From: Hyphobacterium indicum
GTDB taxonomy: Bacteria; Pseudomonadota; Alphaproteobacteria; Caulobacterales; Maricaulaceae
Length of the DNA stretch: 64,000 nucleotides
Reading direction: 5' to 3'
Assembly: GCF_003129605.1 (NCBI RefSeq)
Contig: NZ_QBDX01000004.1
Location: forward strand, 682,001 to 746,000
A model generated the notes under the pieces. That model worked only from the letters and a program-made list of their open reading frames with translations. It was not told where the DNA came from and searched no databases. The translations under genes and the position numbers were made by a program. Shown here one piece after another: positions 35,815 through 44,125 of the stretch (position 1 is its first letter; every line of letters begins with the position of its first letter).

Positions 35815-38070
35815 ATGCGTTACGGGTTTCTCCCACTTATTCTGGCCTGCGCGACAGCGTCGGCAATGGCTCAAACGGCTGCAGAGGATGTTCGCCCCGG
35901 CACCGTCAGCGAGGATCAGCCCAGCGCCGATTTCCAGATCGATCTGACCGGCGGCCAGCTGGTCACGCTGACAACCCGCTCGGATACTAATTTCGACACC
36001 GTGCTCCGGGTCACCGGCACCGATGGCCGCACGCTGGCCGAGAATGACGATTATTCCGGCGGCGGCCTGCAGTCGCAGATCATCTTCCAGCCGCCGCAGC
36101 CAGGCATCTACACGGCATCGGTCACCGGATATGGCGGCGCCTTCGGCGCGTTCGAACTGGTGGTCAGCGAGGGCGTGGATTTTGGTCTGTCGGACGCGGC
36201 CGAAATCCGGGTTCAGGACGTTGTCACGCTCGACAATGCAAATCCGACGCGGTCCGTCAGTGCGGATTTCGCTGAAGGCGACATAATCGTGGCCAATACC
36301 TATGCGGTGAGCCCCGGGCTCGACACCACACTGGAGCTGCGGTCGCCATCGGGCAGCATCATCGCGCAGAATGATGACAGCCGGGCCGGCGGCACGCTCA
36401 ACTCCCAGATCATCCTGCAGATCGGTGCGGCGGGCCGCTATGACATCGTGGTCGGGTCTTATTCTGGCACCGAAACCGGCGATGTTCTGGTGTCGGTCGC
36501 GATCGATCCGAACGCGGAAATTCCCTATGATTTTACGGCGATCGAAGGCACAGAGATCGCCCGTCATTCCGGTGTGATCGACAATGACCAACCGTCCCGC
36601 GAATACCCTGTCGCGCTCGAAGCCGGTCAGACCCTGTTGGTCCTGGCCGACGCATTGTCGGGAGATCTCGACCCGGTACTGCGCATCCTGGGCCCCGATG
36701 GCGAACCGGTATCGCTGAATGATGACCGTGGCGACGGATCGCTGAATTCCGCCATTGCGCTGACGGTAGAAGAGACGGCCGAATATACAGTGATCATGGA
36801 GCGCTATCGCGGCGGCAACAGCGCCGGCGAATACAGCCTCGTGATGTCGCTGGTCGATGCCGGCATCGTCGACGAGTTGCGAGCGCTGCGCGAAAACATC
36901 TCGCTGAGCGGGGAGCGCCTGTCGATCCGCACCGAGGACTTTGTTGTCTATTACACGCTCGAGGGAAGCGATGCCTCCTCCGAAGCCTATGCACGCGAAG
37001 TCGGCGTGGCCCTGCAGGAAAACCTCGATGCACAGCGGGCCCTGGGGTTTGCCGAGCCTATCCGCGATGAAGAGGGGCTTTACCGCGCCTATGTGTCGGA
37101 AGTCGGCGGAGCGCTGGGATTTGCGCGTCCGGTCGAGACCGTGTTCGACAACCCCTACACGCCCGATGTCCGGGAGGAAGCGGCGTCGCGCGCTATTTTC
37201 GTCATTGATAATGATTTCGTCGGCCTTGGCGATGCCCCCCCGTCCAGCCTGATCCGCGCCACCGCGACGCACGAGCTGAATCACATTGTCCAGTACGGGT
37301 ATGACTCGGTCGAAGGACTGAACTGGCTTTATGAATCCACCGCTTCCTGGATCGAGACCGTCACCGTTGGCGATGATCAGGACGCCACCGACTATGTGTC
37401 GGCCGATTTTGCCCGGCCCGGCCGGTGCTGGAGCACATCGGGCGAGGGGCTGGATTACGGCCAGTGGACCTTGCTGCAATCCATTGCCGACAGTCATGGC
37501 AACGGGATGATCGTCCGCTTCTGGGAAAACGCCGCGCACATGGACGGGCTGGAGGTCATGGACACAGCCCTGCGCGAAGACGGCTCGCACCTGCTTGAAG
37601 CCATCACCCGCTGGCGGGCCCGGAATTATGCGCTGGATTACGATCTGGCGCCGGTTTTCAACCGCACCGTGGAGATTTCAGGTACGCTCGGCACCACTGG
37701 CCAGACTTCAGGGAAGGGCAGCGTGGAAGAGCTGGGCGTCAATTACTTTGCGCTCGATCTGGACGGGCCGGCCAATCTCTCGGTCAGCCGGGCAGACAAT
37801 ATTGAACTCTTTGTTCTCGGCCAGCGCGGCGGCGAAATCCAGGTCATTCCCCTTGGTCAGTCCGGCACCATCGACCCGGCCGAATGGGAACATGCCGGAC
37901 TGATGGTATTGAACACATCCATTCCGTCTGCGCCCGGCGAATGCCGCGGACAACGCTATCAACTTGATTTGTCAGACGCCAGCGATGCCATGCCGGCGGC
38001 GGCCTTCCGCTTCAGCGACCGGCACTTCATCATTCCCGGTGAGGACGAGGCGGCTTCAGACGAAGAATAG
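35815..38070 (+). CDS. Exported protein with three PPC-like repeats and an HExxH metalloprotease-like core
   Basis: This 751-residue protein has a signal peptide (MRYGFLPLILACATASAMA). Three tandem PPC-type repeats cover about residues 24-355; each has a D(T/P)xL core followed by a NDD motif (AENDDYSGG, AQNDDSRAGG, SLNDDRGDG). Residues of about 375-640 look catalytic: T485-HELNH (H486, E487, H490) then NWLYESTASWIE, with E507 and E514 as candidate third ligands. This resembles gluzincin-type peptidases, but the family is not certain. A C-terminal beta-rich domain ends in an acidic tail. PPC repeats usually aid secretion or substrate binding. It lies 241 bp after the PPC anchor gene in the same direction. 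Confidence 0.78.
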   Translation: MRYGFLPLILACATASAMAQTAAEDVRPGTVSEDQPSADFQIDLTGGQLVTLTTRSDTNFDTVLRVTGTDGRTLAENDDYSGGGLQSQIIFQPPQPGIYTASVTGYGGAFGAFELVVSEGVDFGLSDAAEIRVQDVVTLDNANPTRSVSADFAEGDIIVANTYAVSPGLDTTLELRSPSGSIIAQNDDSRAGGTLNSQIILQIGAAGRYDIVVGSYSGTETGDVLVSVAIDPNAEIPYDFTAIEGTEIARHSGVIDNDQPSREYPVALEAGQTLLVLADALSGDLDPVLRILGPDGEPVSLNDDRGDGSLNSAIALTVEETAEYTVIMERYRGGNSAGEYSLVMSLVDAGIVDELRALRENISLSGERLSIRTEDFVVYYTLEGSDASSEAYAREVGVALQENLDAQRALGFAEPIRDEEGLYRAYVSEVGGALGFARPVETVFDNPYTPDVREEAASRAIFVIDNDFVGLGDAPPSSLIRATATHELNHIVQYGYDSVEGLNWLYESTASWIETVTVGDDQDATDYVSADFARPGRCWSTSGEGLDYGQWTLLQSIADSHGNGMIVRFWENAAHMDGLEVMDTALREDGSHLLEAITRWRARNYALDYDLAPVFNRTVEISGTLGTTGQTSGKGSVEELGVNYFALDLDGPANLSVSRADNIELFVLGQRGGEIQVIPLGQSGTIDPAEWEHAGLMVLNTSIPSAPGECRGQRYQLDLSDASDAMPAAAFRFSDRHFIIPGEDEAASDEE

Positions 38071-38082
38071 CGGACCCGGCAC

Positions 38083-38130
38083 GGACCCGCCTTTCAAGGG
38101 CGGGTTCCAAGCCTTGGCCGCGAAGCGGCC
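38083..38130. terminator. Two hairpins between convergent genes
   Basis: A GC-rich hairpin (38083-38108, ACCCGCC with GGCGGGT) is followed by GGCCGC-GAA-GCGGCC at 38116-38130. They lie between the convergent ends of the PPC-protease gene and the truncated kinase gene, as expected of a bidirectional termination region. T-runs are lacking. Confidence 0.45.
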
Positions 38131-38187
38131 GCGATCCTGCGATGCTTTCGGGAATCGGGAGCGAGCGCAGTATTCGCGAGTCCCCGG

Positions 38188-38947
38188 TCAGGCCGTTTCC
38201 TTTTCCGAATCCTGGCCGGCGACGGCCACCAGCGCTTCATAGAGCTTGCGCGCATTCACCGGCTTTCCCAGTACGCCATCAAAACCGATGGACTCGAAAT
38301 GCCGGACACGCTCCCCGACAACATCAGCGGTAAAGGCCAGGACATGGACAGGGTTTCCGCCGGCCGCGGATTCCCGTTCGCGCAAGTGTTTGATGGCGAT
38401 TTCTCCATCCATTTCCGGCATCTGGATGTCCATAAAGACAACGTCGTAACGTTGCGCCGCAACCCTGTCGAGCGCCTCAAGCCCGGTCTTGGCGATATCG
38501 GGGGTGATGCCGAACTCGCCCAGCAACAGCTTCATGGTTTCGATATTCAGCGCATTGTCCTCAACAAGGAGCACGGAAATATCGCCAAGCTGTGCGGCAT
38601 CCCCCATCCCTTCGGCGGGCCGGGTTTCAGCAAGATGAGCTTCGCGAAGCGGCAAATGAACAGTGAAGCAGGAACCCTTGCCGGGCTCGGACCGGACCTC
38701 AATATCTCCCCCCTGTGCTTCCGCCAGCCCCTTCACAATTGCGAGCCCCAGTCCGCTCCCGCCAAACTCACGCGTCGTGGAGCTGTCAGCCTGCATGAAA
38801 CGGTCGAAAATCCGCGCCTGAGCCTCCTCCGGGATTCCGATCCCGGTGTCTTCGACTGCAATCTCCAGGCAGGTGCCGCCAGCTGCGCAAAAACCCGGAT
38901 GGGCGGTCACATGCACATGACCGGCTTCTGTGAACTTCAGGGGGTGG
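38188..38947 (-). pseudogene. Hybrid sensor histidine kinase, 5' end removed by an IS6-family insertion
   Basis: The remaining frame encodes the C-terminal part of a hybrid kinase. It begins in the HATPase N-box (PLKFTEAGHVHVTA read from the junction). The ATP-lid and G boxes (VEDTGIGIPEEAQARIFDRF, GGSGLGLAIVKGLAEAQGG) and then a receiver domain with phosphoacceptor aspartate in VVFMDIQMPEMDGE follow. The sensor and HisKA regions are absent, cut at about 38947 where the IS end begins, and are not on the other side of the element. A GTG at 38916 could still start translation of the receiver part, but kinase function should be lost. Confidence 0.85.
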
Positions 38948-39740
38948 TGTCAGACGAAAGCGAACTGGTCTCAGATTGGCAGGGTTTCGTCGATTTAGGC
39001 GGCAAGTTGCCGCCATTCGGCCAGCGCGATTTGCCGGTTCTCCTTGAACCAGTCTCGGTCATTGATGTGGCGCTCTAAATTGAAGTGGTTGTGGACGGAC
39101 GAATGGACGGAGACGAATTTCTGGAGACTTCGCATTCGCCTGAATCTGAGCATCGCCCGTTCTCGTCTTCGTAGGGGCTGATGTGAGTTTTCGGCCCTGT
39201 TGTTGAGCCACCTCCCCACGTCCTGTTTGTCTTCGTTTCCGATGACCTTCATGGCAGCTTTGTAAGAGCGCAACCGGTCCGTCACGATGACTTCCGGGCT
39301 GCCATATCGCTTCATGGCTTTGCGCAGAAACTTCAACGCTGCTTGGCGATTACGGCGCTTGGTGACGAAAGCTTCCAACACCTCACCTTCGTGATCGACA
39401 GCGCGCCAGAGATAGTGCGTCTCACCGTTTATCTTCACAAACACTTCGTCCAGATGCCATTGCCACTGGGGCCAGGCGCGTAGCCGATCGGCGCGCCTTT
39501 GCCGGATCTCCGCAGCGAATATCGGGCCGAACCTGTTCCACCAGAACCGCACCGTCTCATGGCTGAGATCGATACCGCGCTCGTGCAGCAGATCTTCCAC
39601 GTTTCGAAGCGACAGCGGAAATCGGACATACATCATCACCGCGAGACGGATGACCTCAGGTGATGTCTTGAAGTAGCGAAATGGGTTTTTCATCCAGGCA
39701 GTTTGGCCGACGAACCGATAATGACCGGTTTAATCTGACA
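38948..39740 (-). mobile_element. IS6-family insertion sequence
   Basis: The element is about 0.8 kb with one transposase gene. Terminal imperfect inverted repeats are visible: GTGTCAGACGAAAGCGAACTGG at the left starts like TTGTCAGATTAAACCGG read inward from the right. The exact ends are uncertain by a few bases. The 8 bp flanks do not match (left ends CAGGGGGT, right begins TGCCTCGA), so no simple target duplication is present. This suggests rearrangement or deletion after insertion, with the element marking the edge of the resistance island. Confidence 0.8.
38995..39693 (-). CDS. IS6-family DDE transposase
   Basis: This 232-residue transposase has the IS6 pattern. An N-terminal HTH (RFPLSLRNVEDLLHERGI) is followed by the catalytic triad segments WHLDEVFVKINGE (first D), VIVTDRLRSYKAA (second D) and NNRAENSHQPLRRRER (E). 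The frame is intact, so the element may still be active. It belongs to the MKNPFRYFKTS-type group common in alphaproteobacteria. Confidence 0.93.
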   Translation of the reverse strand: MKNPFRYFKTSPEVIRLAVMMYVRFPLSLRNVEDLLHERGIDLSHETVRFWWNRFGPIFAAEIRQRRADRLRAWPQWQWHLDEVFVKINGETHYLWRAVDHEGEVLEAFVTKRRNRQAALKFLRKAMKRYGSPEVIVTDRLRSYKAAMKVIGNEDKQDVGRWLNNRAENSHQPLRRRERAMLRFRRMRSLQKFVSVHSSVHNHFNLERHINDRDWFKENRQIALAEWRQLAA

Positions 39741-39775
39741 ATGCCTCGAGCGGTGCTGTTTACGGTGAATGACCC

Positions 39776-40222
39776 ATGGAAACGAAAACCCGAACCCCGA
39801 TCGCAAGTCTTGGCGCCCTCTCATTCGCGGAGTTGAAGGCAAGTTGGCATTCCCTGTTTGAAGTTCCCCCGCCAGTCTTCAATCGGCGCTCGCTCGAAGC
39901 GCGCCTCGCTTATCGAATTCAGGAATTCGAGCATGGCGGGCTGAAGGACCGGTCGCACAAGCGGCTTCTGGCCCTCGCCGACGAACTTGATGGCGGTGAC
40001 CACACGAAACGGCGCAAGCGAGCGGATAACAAGCCCATTGCCGGCACCCGCCTGGTCCGCGAATGGAAGGGCGTCGAATATCTCGTGACGGTCCGGCGCG
40101 ACGGTTATGAGTTCAATGCCAAGCACTACAAATCCCTTTCAGCCATCGCTTTTGCGATTACCGGCACGCGCTGGAATGGCTGGAGTTTCTTCGGGCTTTC
40201 AGACTCCCGGGGGCGGCGATGA
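39776..40222 (+). CDS. DUF2924 protein, recombinase-module partner
   Basis: This 148-residue basic protein matches the DUF2924 family. The family pattern is an N-terminal LKASWHSLFEVPPPVFNRRS, then GTRLVREWKGVEYLVTV and a C-terminal AIAFAITGTRWNGWSFFGL. It is almost always encoded directly before a large serine recombinase, as here, where the genes overlap by 4 bp (ATGA at 40219). It is thought to bind DNA and assist the recombinase, but no biochemical role is established to my knowledge. Confidence 0.88.
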   Translation: METKTRTPIASLGALSFAELKASWHSLFEVPPPVFNRRSLEARLAYRIQEFEHGGLKDRSHKRLLALADELDGGDHTKRRKRADNKPIAGTRLVREWKGVEYLVTVRRDGYEFNAKHYKSLSAIAFAITGTRWNGWSFFGLSDSRGRR

Positions 40223-41508
40223 ATTTCGCATCGCAATCTACTGGCCCGAAACGCTGCGCGGTCTACACACGAAAATCCCGCGAAGAGGGACTCGATCAGG
40301 AGTTCAACAGCCTTGATGCGCAAGCCGAAGCCTGCCGCAACTTCATTGCCAGTCAGCGCCATGAAGGTTGGGTCGCGATCGACGAGGAGTTCCGGGATCC
40401 AGGCTATTCAGCCGGCACACTAGAACGCCCTGCTATTCAGCGCTTGATCAAGCGGGTCGAGCGGGATGAGGTCGACATCATCGTCGTCTACAAGATCGAT
40501 CGCCTCAGCCGGTCGATCATGGACTTTGCCAAGCTTGTCGAACTCTTCAATGCGCATGACGTCAGCTTCGTGTCGGTCACTCAGTCGATCAATACCAGCG
40601 ATGCGATGGGCAAGCTCTTGCTCAACGTGCTGATGTCCTTTGCCCAGTTTGAACGTGAGAACACGGCCGAGCGCATCCGCGACAAGATCGACGCCTCGAA
40701 GCGGCGCGGCATGTGGATGGGCGGACCTTTGCCCTTTGGTTATATCAGCCGCGACAAGCAGCTGGTGCAAAAGCCGACGGAAGCCCGGATCGTGCGGCAC
40801 CTCTTCAAGCGCTTTATAGAGCTCGGTTCGGTCCAGCGCCTGTCGGAAGAAACACGGGCCTCGGCTTCGATGCCGGACTTCGCGAAAAGCCGCCTCTACA
40901 AGATGTTTTCCAACCCCATCTATATCGGGAAGATCCGCCACAAGGGTGCGGTCTATGACGGACGCCATAAAGCCATCGTTGATGAGATCACCTGGGCAAA
41001 GGTTCAGGCCATCCTGAAGACCGACAATCGCCAAAGGGCATCGCGGACGCGCGCGCAAACGCCGGCCCTGCTGAAGGGGATCCTCTTCGGACCTGATGGC
41101 GCGCCCATGTCTCCCAGCCATACGAACAAGGGCAAGAAGCGTTATCGCTACTATGTCAGCCAGACCGTGCTGGCGAATGGTGCTGGCGCCTGTCCAATCG
41201 GGCGCATCAGCGCGACCGAGATCGAAAGCCTTGTGATCGAGCGCATCAAGGGGCTCCTCCACGAACCGGAGATCCTGTTCAGCGCATGCCGTGCGTCGAA
41301 AGTGATCGGGCTAACGGCAAGCGAGGAGGAACTCGCCGCATTGATCGACGAGCTGACACCGATCTGGGAGAATCTCTTTCCGGAAGAGCAGGCACGCCTG
41401 GTCAACCTCCTCGTCGAGAAGGTTGTCATCCACCTCGAGCATGTCGAGATAACTTTGCGCCTTGATGGTCTGCAGCGACTTGCTGGCGAAGCACGCGAGG
41501 CTGCCTGA
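40219..41508 (+). CDS. Large serine recombinase
   Basis: This 429-residue site-specific recombinase has an N-terminal resolvase domain with catalytic serine S20 in VYTRKSREEGLDQE. The conserved KIDRLSRSIMDFAKL and FAQFERENTAERIRDK segments follow. The recombinase domain begins at about residue 155 (GPLPFGYISRDKQLV). The zinc-ribbon cysteines of classical large serine integrases are missing (GILFGPDGAPMSPS), as is usual for the DUF2924-linked subgroup. It probably mobilises or once mobilised the neighbouring island; no attachment site could be fixed. Confidence 0.92.
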   Translation: MNFASQSTGPKRCAVYTRKSREEGLDQEFNSLDAQAEACRNFIASQRHEGWVAIDEEFRDPGYSAGTLERPAIQRLIKRVERDEVDIIVVYKIDRLSRSIMDFAKLVELFNAHDVSFVSVTQSINTSDAMGKLLLNVLMSFAQFERENTAERIRDKIDASKRRGMWMGGPLPFGYISRDKQLVQKPTEARIVRHLFKRFIELGSVQRLSEETRASASMPDFAKSRLYKMFSNPIYIGKIRHKGAVYDGRHKAIVDEITWAKVQAILKTDNRQRASRTRAQTPALLKGILFGPDGAPMSPSHTNKGKKRYRYYVSQTVLANGAGACPIGRISATEIESLVIERIKGLLHEPEILFSACRASKVIGLTASEEELAALIDELTPIWENLFPEEQARLVNLLVEKVVIHLEHVEITLRLDGLQRLAGEAREAA

Positions 41509-41511
41509 TCC

Positions 41512-41910
41512 ATGGAACGCCTAGCCCGGATAGAAGGCGAACGCATCGGCAACCGGCTTATCCTTCGGGTGCCGGTCAGCTTTCGTAAGCATCGGGGCCG
41601 CAAGGAGATCCATGCAGCTGGCGCCGGTCCGGTAATCGCCAAACCGGACCACGCTCTCCTCAAAGCGGTAGCACGCGCGCATCGATGGCGCGCATTGCTC
41701 GACAGCGGTAAGTTTGAAACTGTCCGCCATCTGGCCCGCGCCGAGCGTATCTCCGAGACCTATCTCGCCCGCGTGGTTCGAATGACGCTCCTGTCGCCAA
41801 AGCTGGTTGAAGCCGTCCTGACCGGAAACCCGCCGGCTGGGCTGTCGCTCAAGACCGCGCTGGAGCCCTTTCCTCTCGACTGGTCAGAACAGGATGCCTG
41901 GTTCGCCTGA
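41512..41910 (+). CDS. Third protein of the DUF2924-recombinase module
   Basis: This 132-residue basic protein lies 3 bp after the recombinase. A predicted helix-turn-helix-like stretch (HLARAERISETYLARVVRM) sits at about residue 75, and the C-terminus reads FPLDWSEQDAWFA. Proteins of this type follow the DUF2924 and recombinase genes in many alphaproteobacteria, so the three make a conserved unit. A DNA-binding or directionality role is inferred. Confidence 0.75.
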   Translation: MERLARIEGERIGNRLILRVPVSFRKHRGRKEIHAAGAGPVIAKPDHALLKAVARAHRWRALLDSGKFETVRHLARAERISETYLARVVRMTLLSPKLVEAVLTGNPPAGLSLKTALEPFPLDWSEQDAWFA

Positions 41911-42421
41911 TCGCCGTAAGGTCGGGACATGTGTCCGATCCACGCGATGGATCACTTCAAACTGTCGTCGCTTGACCGGCGAACTTGCAATCCGAAAACC
42001 CGTTTGAAATCCGTGTCCTGAATGGCCCTTGCCGGCTGCCGTACGAGATTCTCTGAGTCTTCAGGTTTTGAGAAAACAGGGCAATTTCGGCCAAACCCTG
42101 CCACTTTATCGAAAGTGCGAGTCTTAAGGTTCCAGCCGATTATCTCGCATGGCTTGGGATCCCGGCGCTCGGGAACTTGGCTTTGAGACTGGTTCGATGA
42201 GTGTAGTGGCGGTGGATGAGAAACCAAGATCGAAATCGCAGTTCTGTGATCAGATACGGCCGTTTTTACTCCACCCGCCTAATGCGCACTTGTGATGACA
42301 ATTAGGCATTATAAACAGCCGGAAACATCGCAAGACAGACTGAGCTTGCGAACCGGTCTAGTCTGACGGCTCCACCAGTGCCGAGCTTTTTCCAGCAAGA
42401 TTGTGCCACTGCTTAGTCGGA
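41911..42421. other. 511 bp non-coding stretch after the recombinase module
   Basis: No gene is supported here. The stretch contains an inverted repeat GCCTAAT-N17-ATTAGGC (42277-42307). It also contains ACCGGTCTAGTCTGAC (42352-42367), which matches 14 of 16 bases of the right end of the IS6-type element (39724-39739). The composition falls towards AT at the right, where the lower-GC metal genes begin. It may hold a recombinase attachment site or an old element end. Confidence 0.5.
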
Positions 42422-42976
42422 TCAAATATATCGCCTCACCTTCTGCGCATACTGATTGAAAGCCTCACCAAAGGTTCTACGCATGTGCGGCTCCTCTACC
42501 CATGTGATGAACACATGGATGATCGCCATAAAAAAGAGCGTGGAAGCCAAAGCCAGTTCGGAACCCGCAATGATGGCCGCTCCGAGGAACATGCCCGCAT
42601 AACCGACATACTGTGGATTGCGTGTATGACGGTATATACCGTGCTGGATCAGCTCGTCTTCAAGTAAGCCGTAGACCCGCTGTTGCGATCCGTAGGCATA
42701 TCGTCCCAGATAGATGACAGCGGCGCCACCGATGAACATCACTGTTCCGATGGCGACTATGATGGGGGATGGCGCAAATAGGCTGCCGCGATCCAGCCAT
42801 GATAGCGCGAGTGTCGCGATGAAATGACCATGCATGATGACACCAGACATAATCGCGGTTTGAGGTGACCATTTGCCTTGGTGTTTAAACTCGGCCTTCG
42901 CCCTAAGCATAAAGGGAAGCGAAAGCGTTGCTGTTATGACCACATAAGCAATAACTCCGATGAGCAGGGGTGACAT
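42422..42976 (-). CDS. Isoprenylcysteine/phospholipid methyltransferase-like membrane protein
   Basis: This 184-residue protein has about four transmembrane helices and the ICMT/PEMT-type C-terminal signature GIYRHTRNPQYVGYAG followed by EEPHMRRTFGEAFNQYAQ. These residues bind S-adenosylmethionine in the family. The start overlaps the stop of the CDF gene by one base (TAATG), so it is coupled to the metal exporter. A lipid or small-molecule methylation role in metal tolerance is not known. Confidence 0.8.
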   Translation of the reverse strand: MSPLLIGVIAYVVITATLSLPFMLRAKAEFKHQGKWSPQTAIMSGVIMHGHFIATLALSWLDRGSLFAPSPIIVAIGTVMFIGGAAVIYLGRYAYGSQQRVYGLLEDELIQHGIYRHTRNPQYVGYAGMFLGAAIIAGSELALASTLFFMAIIHVFITWVEEPHMRRTFGEAFNQYAQKVRRYI

Positions 42977-43611
42977 TACGCGTCTCCTGTATTGGCCATG
43001 GCTGAGTGTTCACGAAGCTCATCGAGCGCCTGTTTACAGATCGACCATGCCGACCGGCTGAAGATGCCGGCGAGCACAAAGGCGAGTAGCAGATCGGGCC
43101 AGGCTGATCCGGTGGCGGCCACAAGACCGCCAGCAATCATCACACCGACATTGCCGATGGCGTCATTGCGCGAGCAAAGCCAGACGGAGCGAACGTTTGC
43201 GTCGCCGTCTCTCCATTTTAGCAGAATGAGCACGCTGGCCGCGTTGGCGAGAAGCGCCGCAAAGCCAACAATGCCCATGGTTTCTGCAACAGGTGGCTCT
43301 CCCGACAAAGCCCGCATCAGTGTCATAGCTAGGACGGAAATCGCAATCGCGAACAAAAGGCCGCCTTTGAACAATGCGGCTTTGGCTCGAACCGCAATGG
43401 CAGAGCCGATGACCAAAAGGCTGATGGAATAGGTCATGGTATCGCCCGCGAAATCCAGTGCATCGGCCTTGAGGGCTTGGGAGCCCGACGCAAAACCTGC
43501 GGTTATCTCGACGACAAACATGACGAGATTGATAAAAATAACAGCCCAAAGCGCGCGGCGATAAGCGGCTGAGGTACCATCAAATTTTTGGTCGTTTTCG
43601 CAACAACTCAT
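42976..43611 (-). CDS. Cation diffusion facilitator-type metal exporter, short form
   Basis: This inner-membrane divalent-cation exporter has about 211 residues and six predicted helices. Metal-site aspartates are in KADALDFAGDT (helix 2) and CSRNDAIGN (helix 5). The usual cytoplasmic C-terminal domain is absent, so it is a short CDF of the kind found beside MerR regulators. The ATG at 43611 has AGGAG 8 bp upstream and the start MSCCEN carries two cysteines. The MerR-type promoter at 43646 drives it. Confidence 0.88.
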   Translation of the reverse strand: MSCCENDQKFDGTSAAYRRALWAVIFINLVMFVVEITAGFASGSQALKADALDFAGDTMTYSISLLVIGSAIAVRAKAALFKGGLLFAIAISVLAMTLMRALSGEPPVAETMGIVGFAALLANAASVLILLKWRDGDANVRSVWLCSRNDAIGNVGVMIAGGLVAATGSAWPDLLLAFVLAGIFSRSAWSICKQALDELREHSAMANTGDA

Positions 43612-43645
43612 TTTCTTGACTCCTAAGTTCAAGATGGAGTCTAAT

Positions 43646-43664
43646 TTCTACAGCGACTGTAGAA
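43646..43664. promoter_or_regulatory. MerR-type operator/promoter for the CDF gene
   Basis: TTCTACAG-CGA-CTGTAGAA is a perfect 8 bp inverted repeat. Read on the minus strand it lies between TTGCTT (-35) and TAGACT (-10) with 19 bp spacing, the extended spacer characteristic of MerR-family activated promoters. It lies between the divergent CDF and merR-type genes. Confidence 0.75.
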
Positions 43665-43675
43665 GCAAGAGCAAA

Positions 43676-44122
43676 ATGCAAAAAGAATTCACCATCGGCC
43701 AAGCGGCGAAAACATCGGGCGTCAAAGTGACCACCATTCGCTATTATGAAAGCGTCGGCTTGATGCCCGAACCGCGCCGCGTTGAAAGCGGTCGACGAAT
43801 CTACGGGCAAGCGGCCGTAGACTTACTTGGCTTCATTCGGCACGCACGTGATTTGGGGTTTACCGTCGATGCCATTCGCGACCTGATCGATCTTCAGGAA
43901 AACCCTGGCACCGATTGCGCCAAAGCCGATGAACTTGCCCGGCGGCACCTCGTCGATACGCAAACGCGCATTGAGCAGCTAAGGGTGCTCGAACGTGAAT
44001 TAGAACGCATGATCGACACTTGTTCCGGCGGAGAAGTCGGAACATGCGAAATTGTCACAAGCCTGTTCGACCACTCCAAATGCCTGGCTGACCACAAACA
44101 GAAAGCATCGAAGGCATCATAA
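43676..44122 (+). CDS. MerR-family metal-responsive regulator (Cd/Pb/Zn type)
   Basis: This regulator has about 148 residues from the ATG at 43676. The MerR helix-turn-helix reads FTIGQAAKTSGVKVTTIRYY, followed by ESVGLMPEPRRVESGRRIYG. Cysteines in the effector-binding region are seen in CSGGEVGTCE and a final KCLADH, and C-rich loops like this bind divalent metals. It diverges from the CDF exporter across the operator at 43646 and is its likely regulator. The metal cannot be fixed from sequence. Confidence 0.9.
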   Translation: MQKEFTIGQAAKTSGVKVTTIRYYESVGLMPEPRRVESGRRIYGQAAVDLLGFIRHARDLGFTVDAIRDLIDLQENPGTDCAKADELARRHLVDTQTRIEQLRVLERELERMIDTCSGGEVGTCEIVTSLFDHSKCLADHKQKASKAS

Positions 44123-44125
44123 CGA

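Noticed and set aside
35764-37590. 608-codon minus-strand frame opposite the PPC-protease gene
   Set aside because: Repetitive Arg/His/Asp composition with no family motif; the plus strand has signal peptide, PPC repeats and HELNH.
42277-42307. Integron attC-like site
   Set aside because: The GCCTAAT/ATTAGGC arms lack the GTTRRRY core and the usual second pair of boxes, and no integron integrase is present.
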